DNA of 64,000 bases from Turnera subulata (Eukaryota; Streptophyta; Magnoliopsida; Malpighiales; Passifloraceae): NCBI GenBank assembly GCA_028386065.3, contig JAKUCV010001129.1:282336-346335 (forward strand), read 5' to 3'. A program made the translations under genes and the position numbers. Shown here piece after piece: positions 23,324-36,381 of the stretch (position 1 is its first letter; the number at the start of each line of letters is the position of its first letter). Under the pieces are notes generated by a model. That model had not been told where the DNA came from. It saw nothing but the letters and a program-made list of their open reading frames with translations, and ran no database searches.

Positions 23324-24302
23324 ATCATTGGATAACACAGGATCAGCTGATATTGTGTAGTATGTAACCAGTTGTACAAACTTAGGGTAGGATTGTTGTT
23401 CTTGTTTGTAAATTTAGTTAGAATCAGTTGGGCTCTTGTAATTTGTAGGGGAGAATGCTAGTTTGTCGATAGATTGTAGTAGTAGGAAACTAGGAAGCAA
23501 AAGCTTTTCGAATTTGGTAGGAGCAAATGCGATTGTTTGAATTAGCTTGTGTGACAAACATTTGCTTAGTTTCATTATATTATTATTCGTAAGGTATGTG
23601 CATCTCATAATTCCGAGCAAAACAAGATCTCTCGAAGATGTGCACAAAGCCAACGTGTGCACTATTTGCAACAACAACCAATTTCGAGGAAAAAAAATAA
23701 TCAGAGTCCAAAAGTTGGTATAAAGATTTGTATGTATGAGACCTTTTTGGACTTCCATCACAATTTATAATCGAAAAATAAACGGTGTAAGGAGTAAGGG
23801 GGCATGCATAAATAGGTTTTATGCATAAAAACAAATATAAAAATAAGTAGATTTGGAAACCGAGAGGAGTTTCCACTAGTATTGCAGAACTGGAGACAGA
23901 ACCATAAACTTAGCGCACAAGGAATTTCATCAAAGAAATTTGTGTTAAAAGAACCACTGATGTTTGACAAAAAACACTAAGGACAACTGATGGTATTTCA
24001 ATGCATAAATGTTGTGTGCGTATATATTTTGTTTTCCTCTTGTTATCGGATAGGTCTCGCTTTCCCAACATCGCCTTTTTCATACAGAAGGAAGATTGAA
24101 CTCAGAACCTTGCTTAAAAACACTACGTTTGGTAACATAAGCCACCAACTGTTGGTAATATAAATGCTGCATATGATTATTATTACAACATGAAAACTAT
24201 TTTGCTGATAGCATAGATGAAGGAACAGGCTTAACAAAATAAAATAAGCTAACAGAATCACTCAAATATATATTTATTTCTGCAAAAATTATTTGTAGCA
24301 CA
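23324..24302. other. Convergent intergenic region between EAF and NBP35
   Basis: It holds the two 3' UTRs. The short open frames here have no recognisable similarity or motif. Confidence 0.5.
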
Positions 24303-26160
24303 TCATTCTTTGCTCTGCTGAAGTTCTTCAGACCACTGATTTGCCGCCAGTAGTTTTTCTATGATTCTCTTCAGAGCAGGAGCACTGACCCCGCACTTCT
24401 GATCAGCAAAGCAGGATCTACCCTCCTCAGCTGCCTTACAAAGCTGTGGGTCCAAAGGTACCTTTCCAAGAAAAGGCACCCCCATATCCTTGCACATCTG
24501 TGCTGCACCACCGGCACTGCTATCAAATACTTCACTGTACGCGACCAACTCCAGCATTTCTGGAGCTTTTTCTCTCATGCAATTCAAAACCTTTTCTGTG
24601 ATATCTGTCTGTTCACCCGTCTCTGTCAACTTCATAAATCTGAAGTCTGTCAATGGCTGACACAAGCCACTCATATTCTCTACTACCCCAAGAACCTCCA
24701 CTCCAACTTTCTTGCAAAAGCTTACTTCTTTGCGAACGTCAATTAGAGAGACCTGTTGTGGGGTAGTGACGATAATTGCACCATCTATCCCAGTAGCCTG
24801 GAGGAATTGCACAATCGAGATATGTTCATCTGATGTTCCAGGTGGAGCATCGACCACTAGAAAATCAAGCTCTCCCCAATAGACATCTTTTAAAAATTGC
24901 TTGATTAGCCCATTCTTACGCGGCCCCCTCCATATGACAGCTTCATCTGGATTTGGGAGCATGAATCCAATTGACATGACCCCGAGGTTTGACTCAACAT
25001 AGACAGGGGACCAACCCAGGTTGCTTTGGTGAATGTCTTGACCTTCAAGGCCAAGCATCTTAGGAATGCTTGGACCACAGATGTCAACATCCAAGAGCCC
25101 AACCTGGAAATCCATTTCTGCTAGTGCAAAAGAGAGCTGAGCAGAGAATGTACTCTTGCCAACACCACCCTTCCCAGATAAAACCAGTATCTTATGCTTC
25201 ACTGTTGCCATTCGCTCTGCAATTGCAACCAAGTCTGTAGAAGAAAATTCAAGGGAATATTAAGTAAAAGACCAGGTTTTTGGTTTTAAGAAAGAGCATG
25301 ATTTCAAAAATAAACCCATCAGCAGCTGAAAGTTCATCCCATTTTCATGTGAAAGAAACTATGCAAGCATGATTGAAACTTCCAAGTCACTCCTCAAAAC
25401 AACCAGGTTAGCAACATAAAAAGCACAAGACGAGTAGTTCATTCCACTAGATAAGATAACCAATGCCATCCTCGGAAAAAGACAATTACTTAGCACAGTA
25501 CAACAGAGACAGAACAAAGGCAAGCGTTTCTACCGCCACAACGAAGACTCCTATATATGCTTTCAGAAATGGAGATGTAGAGCACATAGAGTCCAAGTGA
25601 TCACCTTCACATCGTAGATTCTCTAATGACTCCTAATAGACCTTCTTCCCATAAATAAACTCCAACTACACAATCTACTTAAAGGGACAACAAAAGCTCT
25701 CAAATTGCACAAGCTCCCGCGAACCGCGTCATAGAAACAAGGTTAGGACACAAAACAGCCAACAACTGAACCTCCAACCCAGATAGGAACATGTGTAATC
25801 TGAGCATGAGGTCAACTGAAGCCAGAAACTGGCACAAAATAAGGTTACCATGAGCTTATTTCTTTTTAGACGAAAAAAAAAAAAAAAGAGGAGAAAGGGA
25901 TGTTAATATACCAGGATCAGGGCCTTTAGGAGCTGTAGCACAAGCCTCTTGGTTGGGGCATCCTTGGCATGAATCAGATTTTCCAGCTGACTCCGATTGA
26001 GGACCTGGGCAATCTGCACAGAAATAAACCAACTCAAAATTTTGTGTTATTTCATGGTCCCCGGAAACCCAGAAAAAAGAACAGGAAAAGAGAGCAGTCA
26101 ATCAAGCAAAGAAAGAACCGCACTTTCGTTGGCGTTTTCAGGGATTTCACCGTTCTCCAT
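24303..26160 (-). CDS. NBP35: Cytosolic Fe-S cluster assembly scaffold NBP35
   Basis: The three exons complement(26124..26160), complement(25912..26013) and complement(24303..25234) give 356 residues ([12 protein letters not shown]...). N-terminal cysteines Cys14, Cys28, Cys31 and Cys37 have the C-x13-C-x2-C-x5-C spacing that binds a 4Fe-4S cluster in NBP35. The P-loop GKGGVGKST is at 67-75, followed by [12 protein letters not shown] and the other motifs of the Mrp/Nbp35 ATPase family. The protein assembles 4Fe-4S clusters in the cytosol for transfer to apoproteins. At the position of the CPxC pair of fungal NBP35 this protein reads MSGLCQP, with one Cys only. As I recall, plant NBP35 lacks this pair, and plants have no CFD1 partner. 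Exon 1 is only 37 nt; its donor was fixed by the reading frame (NANE-N-CPGP). Confidence 0.95.
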
Positions 26161-26864
26161 GGAAGCAGCGGATTCTTTTATGTAAACACTATTTGCTGCT
26201 TGCTTGTTGCCTTTTTTTTATTTTCCTCTTCGTTAGCTGCTAACTCATGAAACGCCAGTTGGCGGTGGCTGCTGCCCGGCTCTGGCTACAGTGGCGTGTT
26301 GGGCTGGGTAATCTCCGCCTTTTTTGTCCAGTATGAAGAAGAGAAAGCAGAAGAAGAAGAAGAAATTGAAAACACAGAAAAAAGAAGGAAGAAGAAAGAA
26401 AAGTTGTAATAAAGAATAATTTCACCCACAAAGGCTAGTCATTGTATGTATGACATGTATCTTATCAGCGAAGCTTGCGACGTGGCACTCGAGGGTAAAG
26501 AAGAGAAACCAAGGAAAGTTATTAATGGTGGACTTGAGCAATCGAAACAAAAATCGATATTGGGCTTTTTTCAAAGGGCACCATACGGCTTGGGCCAATC
26601 AAAATGACTTTTAGATTTTCTCTTTTTTTCTTTTCCTTTTTGGACTTTTGGCCTTTTTATATTTTTATTACGGTCTTTTTGTTTGGAGATGAAGGATAAA
26701 CTAATGAAATCAAATAAATACAATTCCATCAAGGTAAAGGAAATTCGGATCCAAAATTTGGGTGCCTACATACTGACCAAATAAAAATAGATCAAAATCT
26801 TACAAAGCCAAGATTTCTTTGACAGCTAAAAACTAAGGTAAGGAAGCCTGCACCAATATCTCAT
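26161..26864. promoter_or_regulatory. NBP35 upstream region and 3' flank of the Clp gene
   Basis: Upstream of the NBP35 ATG on the minus strand there are several TGGGC sites on the + strand (about 26299, 26561 and 26594; the last is TGGGCC). These are site II-like elements frequent in housekeeping promoters. A purine-rich GAA stretch lies at 26335-26400. No gene is seen. Confidence 0.45.
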
Positions 26865-29725
26865 TCAGGAGTAGGTTACTTCCTTCTTCTGCTGGCCTGT
26901 CTCCGTAGTCTCATCATTTTCTTGACCCTCATCATGCCCGTTCTGTAGAGTTTTATCATCTGCAGACATCTTCTTCTTATCTGTCCCGCGGGAATGTTTA
27001 AGTCCCAAATAACCCCAAGGTATCGGTCTGGGAGGAGGCGTAGCATCAGCGACAGGAGCAACTAGTCCCGGCTTGCCGTCATCAATAACTGCATCTACCA
27101 AACCATATTCCTTGGCTTCCCAGGCATTCATGTAATGGTCCCACATAAAATCTTTTTTAACCTGCAAATCCACAAAAAATAACAAACAAACAAACAAACA
27201 AAATGAAAGAGTATATAGGTACTATAGGTGACATGGGTAACGAAAGAGTAAAATAAAGGAAATATCATGCGATACCCAACCTGCTCTAAAGACTTCCCCG
27301 TGATTCTTGATAGTATCTTGTCTCGCTTAGTCTTTTGATACATCATTTCTCTCACTCGGATCACTGCGTCTAAGGCCTGAGATCACATAAAACCGCCTAG
27401 AAACATTACTTAAAGCTACCTTGAACACTTTTATCACCAATCAGCAACACAAAATGATAACCAAGTCTTACAAGAAAGAAGATTTGACCTCGGAAACTAG
27501 ATTTGGCCAGTAAGGAAAACTAAAAAATCTAAGTGCAAACTCATGCGAACAATCATGATATCAATCAAACTGTTCTATCCCACAAAACAGGAGATGCAGA
27601 GGTTTAGCATCCTCTAAGGCAAGATTTGAAGATAAATGACTTGATAAAAAAGTGCAAAAATTACTTACAGCGCCTCCAGCAATTCCATATGGTTGACGCA
27701 TCAGCACTGTCGAGTTGGGCATGCAGAACCTTTTCCCTTTGGTTCCAGCTGCTAGAAGGAATGCTGCACTTGAGGCAGCCATCCCTATGCATATAGTTGA
27801 AACATCAGCCTTGCACAACTTCATTGCATCATATATTCCCATTGCTTCAAGTGGTAAGAAATGAGAAAAGGGAAACAGGTCAGAAAATGGCCAGCAGTTC
27901 TTTGGGCAACATGCACATGGTACACCATAACATATTTAGTATGTGAACCCTCCTTGCCATTTAACTCCATCTAGGGGAAAATAACCTGATAAGCAGACCT
28001 ACCAAACTCCATTCAAAATTTCCAAAGTGAATGAGATACTTCATCAAAAGAATTCATACGAGAGCTACAAAGACAACCTTAAAAGGTGGTATGACCCAAC
28101 AGTTATATCTGCTGTCATAGATTAACTGGGAAAACATAAAGGAGCCATACTGTATTTTCACAAGTAAAAATTTCATATGGCCTTCAAAGGCCACCATAGA
28201 CAAATTTTGACTGCCCAAACAAAAATCTGCCACCTATCATCAGATTCATCAGAAAGGAGGGAATGCATCTTCCTCTGCCTAAACCAGTAATATCAAACCA
28301 AACTGGTCGTGGGCACAACATGGAATGGCATTTGAGCTCTCTCTCTCTCATTTTTCAATGAATATTAGTATATAGCAAAACAACTAAGAAGTAAAGAAAA
28401 ACTTTTGGCCACAAAGCATAGAAGGAAAGAGAGAATCCATGTCACTGAGTTACTCTTAAATTAACAGTACAGAGTTATTAAGCAGTAAAGCTCAAGCTTG
28501 ATGGCATAATTCTAAAACCTTTAGGGATAAGCTCAAGTGAGACACGATTGACAGTTCAATATCAAGCAGATATATCAGAACACATTCGATAAAAAACCTT
28601 CTTAATCAGAAAATGGTCAAGGAAATAGGAAAAAAAGCGTTAAAAGAGGGAGAAGAAGAACGAGAGAACCATTAAAGCATTCATCCCAGATAGGCTTATG
28701 GACTTACCAGCAGTTAATGACCCACCAGATGAATTGATAAACAATTTGATATCTTGATTTGGGTCTTCAGCATCCAATAATAAGAGCTGGTTTATAATGA
28801 AATCTGCTATCGCATCATCCACCTGTCTAACATCAGCACAAATCAGCAATTTCAAATGAGTAAATGCATCAAGAATTTTCAAACATACTTCATTCTGAAA
28901 ATTGAGAACAGAGAAATTAAGGTATAGGGAGAAATGACTGACTGAAAAAGAAAAAAACGCATAAAACAATTCCGAATTTCCAAAGGTTAAACCAGAATAC
29001 ATGACCAAAAGAATGACAGTAATAATAGCAGTTTGACCACACATGACCAACAAAACAAGGTTTGCAGTTCGAGCAAATAAAAAACAATAAGCGAAACGTT
29101 TCGCAAAATCTAACAATTACATCCCAAATGATGTATCTTAGCATGGATGTCCTGCGCCCCATTGGACATCAGAAACATCATTTCCCACATCTCTAACACA
29201 ACCCATACACTGCCAGTATGCAAATTGCCCCGCAAAATCATGCAAAGAAACTACAGAGTACTTGAGTAAACAACAATCCATTTCGACCCAGGTCGAAAAC
29301 CCATGAACCCTCACAAACCACACAATTCACATACATAAAACTTTAAAAAAAAACGAAAACCGCAATACCCGAGAGCTAAGGACGATGCATCTTTGACGAA
29401 GCATCATGTTGGTAAAGTCAAGCTCCTCCAATCTGGGTATCACGGTAGGAGCTGCAACGACAAGAGAAGAGGAGCCCGCCACATTCCAGTTGCTCGACAA
29501 CGACTGCCTCGCTGCACCGGAGCTCTTCAAGGCCTTAACGCAAATGGCTTTCCTTCCTTTGTTGGTACTGATGGTGTGACCATCAGCGGCGGAAGGGGTG
29601 GTGGTGGTTGGTAGTGAAAACTGCCGCCGGTGAATGAAACTGTGATTGGAGAAATATAGAGGGGTTACAGTCGGTTTTGACGCTGCTGCTGCTGCTACTA
29701 CTGCGTGTGTTAAACCCCTCTCCAT
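26865..29725 (-). CDS. ClpP3-like plastid Clp protease subunit with altered catalytic triad
   Basis: The five exons complement(29369..29725), (28708..28822), (27669..27844), (27281..27376) and (26865..27161) join in frame for 346 residues. The N-terminal ~80 residues look like a chloroplast transit peptide. The Clp fold is clear: [46 protein letters not shown], then [19 protein letters not shown] as in ClpP3. The position of the active-site Ser is Ser182 (AAS) and of the Asp probably Asp252 (KKD). The catalytic His, normally in an MIHQP segment, is replaced: the segment reads LMRQP (Arg207, codon CGT). SPGG near the oxyanion loop reads SSGG (150-153). It may be a non-catalytic, ClpR-like subunit, a decaying copy, or a base error. 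ClpP3 belongs to the proteolytic ring of the plastid stroma Clp core. Confidence 0.85.
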
Positions 29726-30732
29726 TTTCACTCTCTTCTCTGGGGTAACTGGGTTTTTGGTTTGACAAGAAGGATTTCTAATTATCTACTTAACCGTTCT
29801 TTTTCTCTTTTATTATATCTCCTTTTTTTTCTTTTGGATTTTTTGCTTTCAAAAAAAAACTTTTTTCACTGTTGCTGTGCCCTGCAGTCATATACAAAAA
29901 ATGATTGAACCCGACGTGAATCGAACACGCAACCTTCTGATCTGGAGTCAGACGCGCTACCATTGCGCCACGGATCCTTGGTTTACCTCATCTAAAATAA
30001 TAATATTAACCTTAAAAACCTAAATCTCGAGATCAACAAACCATATTAATTTTAAAATCCTGATTCCTAGATACCAAATCATAAACCCTAATTCGACAAA
30101 AAAAAAAATAAATAAAATCATAAACTCTAAAATTTCAAAATCCTAAAAATACTTAACTCTATTTTTTGTTTCGTATCGGGTGTCCGGAACTTTGCCCCGA
30201 CATGAGTCACGCACCTAGTTATGGTGGGCGAGTCTTTTAATGAAGAATTTTCAGCTTACACGGAACTCGAGAACCCTCAAAACGGAACCATTTCGCTTAC
30301 CATTTGGATTAACTCACATTAGTAAAAATACTTAAACTCTAAACTCTTCTTTCTTTTTTTCTTTCAATTTTTTAAAATTTTATCACTTTATAAAAATTTA
30401 AACAGAATTACTAGGAAATTAAATCTGACAAAAAAATACCAGATAAACCATCCTAATTTCTTAGTTAGTGGTTAAATATATTTGACAAAAATTCTGGAAG
30501 TAAAAAAGTAATTAATCCGTTGTAAAAAATGAAAATTAATCCGTAGACGTTATCCAAATCAAAAGTAAATACTTATCTAATACAGTGCTATTCTGCAAAG
30601 GGCGTATTGGGAAGGGAAAAAACACTGTTTATACACACACATCAAGAAATTGAGAGAGAGAGGGAGGGAGAGAGGGGTTAAAGAAAGGGAAAGAAAGGGA
30701 AATTGAAATTGCAGGTCGAATTCGAAGAGGAG
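29726..30732. other. Intergenic region with tRNA-Trp, upstream of SINA gene 1
   Basis: Besides the tRNA (annotated separately) this region is AT-rich. Just before the SINA start there is a GA-rich stretch (about 30650-30705), probably 5' UTR. No other gene is seen. Confidence 0.55.
29906..29977 (-). tRNA. tRNA-Trp (CCA)
   Basis: Read on the minus strand, the 72-nt sequence starts GGATCCGTGGCGCAATGG and folds as a standard cloverleaf. The acceptor GGATCCG pairs with CGGGTTC, with two G-U pairs. The D-loop region is TGGCGCAATGGTAGCGC, the anticodon loop has CCA (TGACTCCAGATCA), and the T-arm contains GTTCGATTC. The discriminator base is A, no CCA tail is encoded and there is no intron, all as in nuclear plant tRNA-Trp. 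It lies 180 bp upstream of the Clp gene start, on the same strand. Confidence 0.96.
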
Positions 30733-32760
30733 ATGGCAAAATTCTCGGTTAGGGGAGACGACGATGGAGAAGGGAGCAGCCGCAGCCGCCGCTGCCTGAA
30801 TCTCATAAGATACCAGAGACGCCGTCAAGACCCGAACCACTCCTCCTCCTCCTCCCCATCTTCAGACGAGGAGAACGAAAACAGTTTATATCCCCGCGTC
30901 ACCCGCCGCCGCCGCCGTCTTCTTGAGCTTCAAGAGCCCGACATCGGAACAGCACCATCACCATGGGATGTTCCTCCCCAGGAAGTAGTGGCTCAAGTAT
31001 GGGGACGTCGGGCGGCAGCGACAAGTACGGAAACAGAACTGCAGCCACCACCATCGCCACAGCCGCAACCGCAACAGCCGGTGTTGGAGGAGGACAGCGA
31101 AGGAGGGAGCAGCAGTAGTTATGACGCGCTTGGATCGGTGATTTTGACTGAGACGGATGTGCTTGATTGCCCTGTCTGCTGTGAGCCCTTGACTGCTCCT
31201 GTGTTTCAGGTTCTGTGACTCTACACTTGCATGTTTCCATTTTCTTTTATTATTATTGTGGTTACAAGTTTTTTGCTGGCTTGCGCCTGTTTTCGTTGGC
31301 TTTGATTGTTTGATTTCTTGCTTAGAGTATTATTAGCGTTATGCTAGTTTAGTAGGACTGTATCTTGGGGTTTATTGTTGTTTGTGGTGATTGTTTGGCG
31401 TGGCCAGCTCTGAACATTTTTGCTTTTCTTAAATCTGTATTATTTGCTGGTTTGTTACCCAACCTGGTTTGTTGCTGATAGTATGCAGTTGTTTAGTGGA
31501 TGCACTAAAAGAACCCTAGTTTTATGTGATAATGTTGGTCCTGAAGCATCCGTTACTGACTTTTCCTTTTCTTTGCTCTAATGTAAAGACATAGAATGAA
31601 CCATGTGTGGGAATTTTCCTGCCTTTTTCTGTTTTCTGGAGGCTGGAAGGGGAAGTAAAGAAGTAAGCTGAAATTATAGAGCAGAGTGTTTAGAGGGACG
31701 ATGGGAGAATGGCAAGTTATTTTTAACTGTTGAACAAGGTTGTAACATTTTTTTACAATCTGTTTTTGTGTTGTCTCTAATAACTCAAGCAATTGACTCT
31801 AAACATGCATTTTAACCATTTCAAATTGGTAGAAATCCCTTCGAAACAGATTCAGTCCAAGCTTTCTGAAAAAAGGTGATGTTGAAAAAGATGCACCTTA
31901 CTAACCAAAAGAAAAAGAGATGCACCTTTACGTCCCAGACTTCTGATAATCAACAAACTCTTGTGTCTGATTATGGGTTCATTTAACTTTATGAAGGGAA
32001 AAAAATGGAACGATGAGAGTTTGATGCTTCAATTTCAGTACTTTTTCACCCTTTTTTGTATGTGATACGTGGTTTATTTTTTCATGCTTCCTGTGTGCAG
32101 TGTGAGAATGGGCACACAGCTTGCAGCTCCTGCTGCAGAAAGCTGGCATCGAAATGTCCTTCCTGCTCCATGTCTATTGGTTATAACCGCTGCAGGGCCA
32201 TTGAGAAGGTTCTTGAAGCTGCCAAGATAGCATGCCCCAATTTGATGTACGGTTGCAAAGAAAGAGTTACTTACAGCAAGAAATACGACCACGAGAAGAC
32301 TTGCATCTATGCACCTTGTTCATGCCCCCATCCAGGTTGCAACTTTGTCAGCTCATTTAGGCAGTTGTACCTACATTCCAGCAGTGAACACTCAGGTTCC
32401 GTGATACAGTTCCAGTTTAATCAGTTCTTCCCCCTTTACTTTACCACATATTGCAACTTTCTTGTTCTTCAAGAAGTTTGTGATGGTGTTCTGTTCATAC
32501 TGAACAATAAAGTGGAACGTTATGGGAATGTTATCACACTGAGTTGTATAAGGCCCTCTTCATTGGAAGGAGGATACTCGTATGATCTCACAGCAAAACT
32601 GGGGGAAACTACTCTCAACTTTCAATCGGTTGCAACGAGCACTCAAGCTATAAGTCAGACTCCACCTTCTGTGGATTTTATAGTTCCAAGCAAGTTCTTT
32701 GGTTCAAATGGGGGAACCACCTTGCGTCTCTGCATTTGGGAATATGTTCACGACACCTAA
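30733..32760 (+). CDS. SINA-like RING E3 ubiquitin ligase (gene 1)
   Basis: The two exons 30733-31209 and 32101-32760 give 378 residues. The ATG at 30733 (MAKFSV) was chosen because the open frame upstream has no ATG. Residues 1-140 are disordered and rich in Arg, Ser, Pro and Gln. The C3HC4 RING spans Cys146-Cys181, split by the intron right after VFQ159. It is followed by the SIAH-type zinc fingers (CPNLMYGC, CIYAPCSCPHPGC, H...H) and the C-terminal SINA/TRAF-like substrate-binding domain. The family transfers ubiquitin from E2 to bound substrates as a dimer. This is the longest member of the local cluster; the others lack the disordered N-terminus. It looks functional; the substrate is unknown. 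Confidence 0.93.
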
Positions 32761-33720
32761 AAACATTTCCAAAGGTATGCAAGCATAAATTTTTAATGTC
32801 TGTAGGATGGCATTTGCATTTAGAAATTGTACTGGACATTTGAAGATCATCCTGTATCAATTGTAGTGCATTAATTGTGTCATTGGTTACATGTTTACGC
32901 TAGACTATTGGGCTACTAGGGAATTCGTGGAACGGTACGGTTACAGAAGGGCAGGTTCCCTTTTGGTGGCTTGAGACTTTAGGTTAAGATGGCTTTGCAT
33001 TTTGCTATCTCTAAGGATGGCTTTGATTAGTTTGGAAAGGTGATTGTAATGATGCTATCACCCTGGTGGAATTAGACAAGCGAAACTGAAGCTGTCGCAG
33101 AGATTTGGATTTGCTATCAAGCACTCCTGTGTGCTATGGTTTTCGTTTTTGGGAGAAGAACAGCAAACATGGCTGCTTATTGGATTGCTAAGGCTGCATA
33201 CAGGAATGTTTTGTCTTACATTTTGTCTCTTGACTGGAACCTGTACCCACCTATTGACTTAGTTCATAGTTTGATATGTGATAAATATCCTAATGTATTG
33301 GATAGTTATATATTGTTAATCTAAGATTTTATCTTTTCCGCTGGAAAAGAATATTAATGATTGCTCCTTGTACGATTCAGTTCTTGCTTTATTTGATGCT
33401 GTACAATTTCTTAGATATAATGTGTCTTTAAGCTGGAACTTAATCAACTAATCTTATATGATTAATTATGCGTAACACGATGAATGCATTTTTATTTTTT
33501 TGCGAATTTCTATTTTTTCAGGTAATATGATACTGAAACCTGTTCTGATTAATTATGGGTAGTAATCTACTTTAAATCATAAATGGTTCTTATTGATGAT
33601 AAACGCATATAAACATCTTTTTCAAGTCATGAGTAGAAAAATATGTTTGAATGTTTGGACGATTGAACTATCAACATTTTTTTTCTCTTTTAAAGAGAGG
33701 CATCTCCTTAATTATGACTA
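32761..33720. other. Intergenic region with RNase H-like remnant
   Basis: The frame 33136-33324 contains FVFGRRTANMAAYWIAKAAYRN, resembling the end of the RNase H domain of plant LINEs (pattern R-x-N-x-A-A-x-W-x-A). Upstream frames are broken. It is probably an old retroelement or RNase H gene fragment. Nothing else is recognised. Confidence 0.4.
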
Positions 33721-34792
33721 AAGATAGAACAATTTCTATATGGAAATGGAAAGGGCTTCCCCGGATTCAAACTTTCCTTTGGCAAGCTGCCCATGATGCG
33801 CTACTTACCAATGCAACAAGAGTGAGAAGGCACACGGCGCAAGATGGAATATGTCCCCGTTGCCAACAAGAACAAGAGACTGTGTTGCATGCCCTGCGAG
33901 ATTGCCCACATTCTCGCGAGGTTTGGAATAAACTCTTTCTATCTAATGCATGGCCATCGTTTTTCGCAGGTAATGACGTACAGGAATGGGTACTACAAGC
34001 TCTAAAGGACAATGTGTGGCTCAACTCGCAGTGCCCATGGAGTGTTCAATTCGGTGTGGGCACTTGGATGCTATGGAAAGCAAGGAATGACTATGCTTCA
34101 ACCCGGCCTCAATCCTGGAGGCCCCGGATAGCCTACAAGAGAGGATTTTCCATTACGCAGTTCTGATATGGCGGGAGCACGCTTTGAAGACATCGGCCCG
34201 GCTGATTCCGACAACTGCTGCGGCGGCTGTTGGATGGACCCCTCCACCACTTGATTGGATCAAAATTAATACGGATGGCGCTGTGAACCTTCGCACTGGC
34301 CGGAGTGGTGCTGGGGGTGTTTTCCGAGACTCAAGTGGGAAGTGGTTGCATGGGTTTATGCACGGGTTACGACCATGCAATCCTTTCATGGCAGAACTAT
34401 GGGCCATCTACGACGCACTTTGCTATGCATGGAGCTCGGGTAGGACAAACATCATCATCGAAGTGGATAGCCTGGAAGTTGTGAACCATCTCAACAACAA
34501 CTCGCAACGAGCCAGGCACCCACTATCGGATTGCATCCATGATTTTCTTGGACGAAGCTGGAACGTTTCATTTCAACATTGTTACCGTGAGTGCAATTTT
34601 GTGGCAGATTGTTTAGCCAAAACTAGCCTCGCTGTTGAGGACGTTTTAATTTCTTTAGATGCCCCAACTGACGCCTGCATTCCTTTGCTCATTGCTGATG
34701 CATCGGGTGCAAGGGTGCTAAGAGATTTTACAGTGTAATCCTAGTTTAATACAACCTCTTTTACCAAAAAAAAAAAAGATAGAACAATTTCT
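33721..34792 (+). mobile_element. 5'-truncated LINE with 17-bp target-site duplication
   Basis: The insert runs from 33738 to the A-run ending about 34777. It encodes a zinc-binding reverse-transcriptase domain (zf-RVT: FLWQAAHDALLTNA, then CPRCQQEQET and HALRDCPHSREVW, frame from 33711 to 34166) and, in a second frame (34184-34738), an RNase H domain starting WIKINTDGAV, with AELWAI, EVDS and NFVADCLAK. A frameshift separates the two. The 17 bases AAGATAGAACAATTTCT lie at 33721-33737 and again at 34776-34792. The element was therefore inserted by target-primed reverse transcription and kept only the last ~1 kb. Confidence 0.92.
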
Positions 34793-35347
34793 GATTGTGG
34801 AGTAGTAACAAGATCGGCCAAGGAGGGGAAAGGGTTAGGTCCGTTTAGGATCTCGGTGCAGCCTTGCGAGTCTGCTCTGCTCCTATGGGGCTTAGATACA
34901 AATGATACAATGTACTTCACGACTACGAAGCTGAGATAAATAAATGCCTTTGTGTCCACAAAATTGACCTTTTGGACTACACTCCCTCGAAATTTGAATT
35001 GATTAAATATTTTTGTTGGTTCTTATGGCGTGAAATGAAAAGTCAGGGTAGAATATAAAGAGTTAGGATAAAAAAGAATGTAAAGAGTTGAAAAAAAATA
35101 TATATATATAAAGAGATGAAAAATAAAGTTTAACTCCTTTTCCCGTCCCAAAATGATTGAATTAATTAAGTTTTTTTTTTGTTAATTACTGATATCAAGA
35201 AGCCCATCGCCTTCATTAATAGCCGGGTAGAGGGCAGCGCTAGAGTGGGAATTAGGAGTTGTATATATTGAGGAGATAGCTGGTAAACGAAGCCAGCGGT
35301 AGCATAGAAGAAAACGAAGCCAGCGAGTCTGGAAAAAGTTTGGTAAA
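34793..35347. other. Upstream region of SINA gene 2
   Basis: The last ~150 bp (for example AACGAAGCCAGCGAGTCTGG) are closely similar to the region before SINA gene 3, so promoter and gene were duplicated together. An AT microsatellite lies at about 35098-35110. No gene is seen. Confidence 0.5.
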
Positions 35348-36381
35348 ATGGAGTGTAAATTAATGGCCCTCAACGTGACTTTCACTGACCGCAGTGTGCT
35401 TGATTGCCCCGTCTGCTGTGAGCGCTTCACAGTTCCTGTTTATCAGGTTAGTTTTTTCTTCTGTTTTTTTTTTTTTTCTATTGCAAATTTTTTCTTCTGC
35501 TCCAGGTTATCTATAATTTTGTTTATTAAGGTTGGTTGTTATATTTTCTTTTTCCCGTAATTAGGTTGTGGTTTTTGTGTGGTTAAATTGTTGGAATTTT
35601 CATTAGTATGACCAACTGATGGAATTTTTTGCTTTGTTGGTGGGTTTTTGTGGACTAAGATTGGGCAATGTTTCATAGAGTTGAATATCGGGTGTTGTAG
35701 TTGTTTTGTAATTTGTTGTGAATGTTTGATGCTGGTAGCTATGCATCGTCCACGGAAAACACATAAATAATTGGTGGGGTTTGGATATGGGCTTCTACTT
35801 TATGAAAAGAATAGCAAGCAAATGATTCATAGTTTGATGCATAATTTAACTGAACGGATCTTGCTATATAGCAATTATTGATTTAAAATGGAAGGGTAGT
35901 TAGATAAAATAAGAATTTTTTCCTGACATCCTAAATAGAGAGTGAATACTTAGTTACTGATTTTAAAGATTAATGTGAGTTTAAATTTAGACAATAGAAG
36001 ATTTATTGGAGATGATCTCAATTCTATGCTGAAGATTCAGTCTTTCTATTCCATTATGGGTAATTAGTACATGGTACATGCATGTGGTTCATTCGTTTCA
36101 ACGGGTATTGAGGTATATAATCTCAAAAGTTTGATGCTGTGCTTTTCAGTGTAAGAATGGCCATCCAATCTGTTTGTCCTGCTGCTGCAAAGTTGCAGGA
36201 TAAAGAATCACAAGTATTAGAGTTTATAGAATATGAATCAGGCACTCTCTAACGTGAGACCTGCATGTTGTATATATACTGATTACAAGATACATTCCTG
36301 ACGTGACACCAATACATAGACTAAGATACATTCCTAACAATACATAAATACATTGTAGCCTATGTTAATCAGTTGTGTGTG

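Noticed and set aside
34980..35160. CTCCCTC near 34981 and TCCCGTCCC near 35142 as ends of a Stowaway element
   Set aside because: The two ends do not form a matching inverted repeat and no TA duplication is evident.
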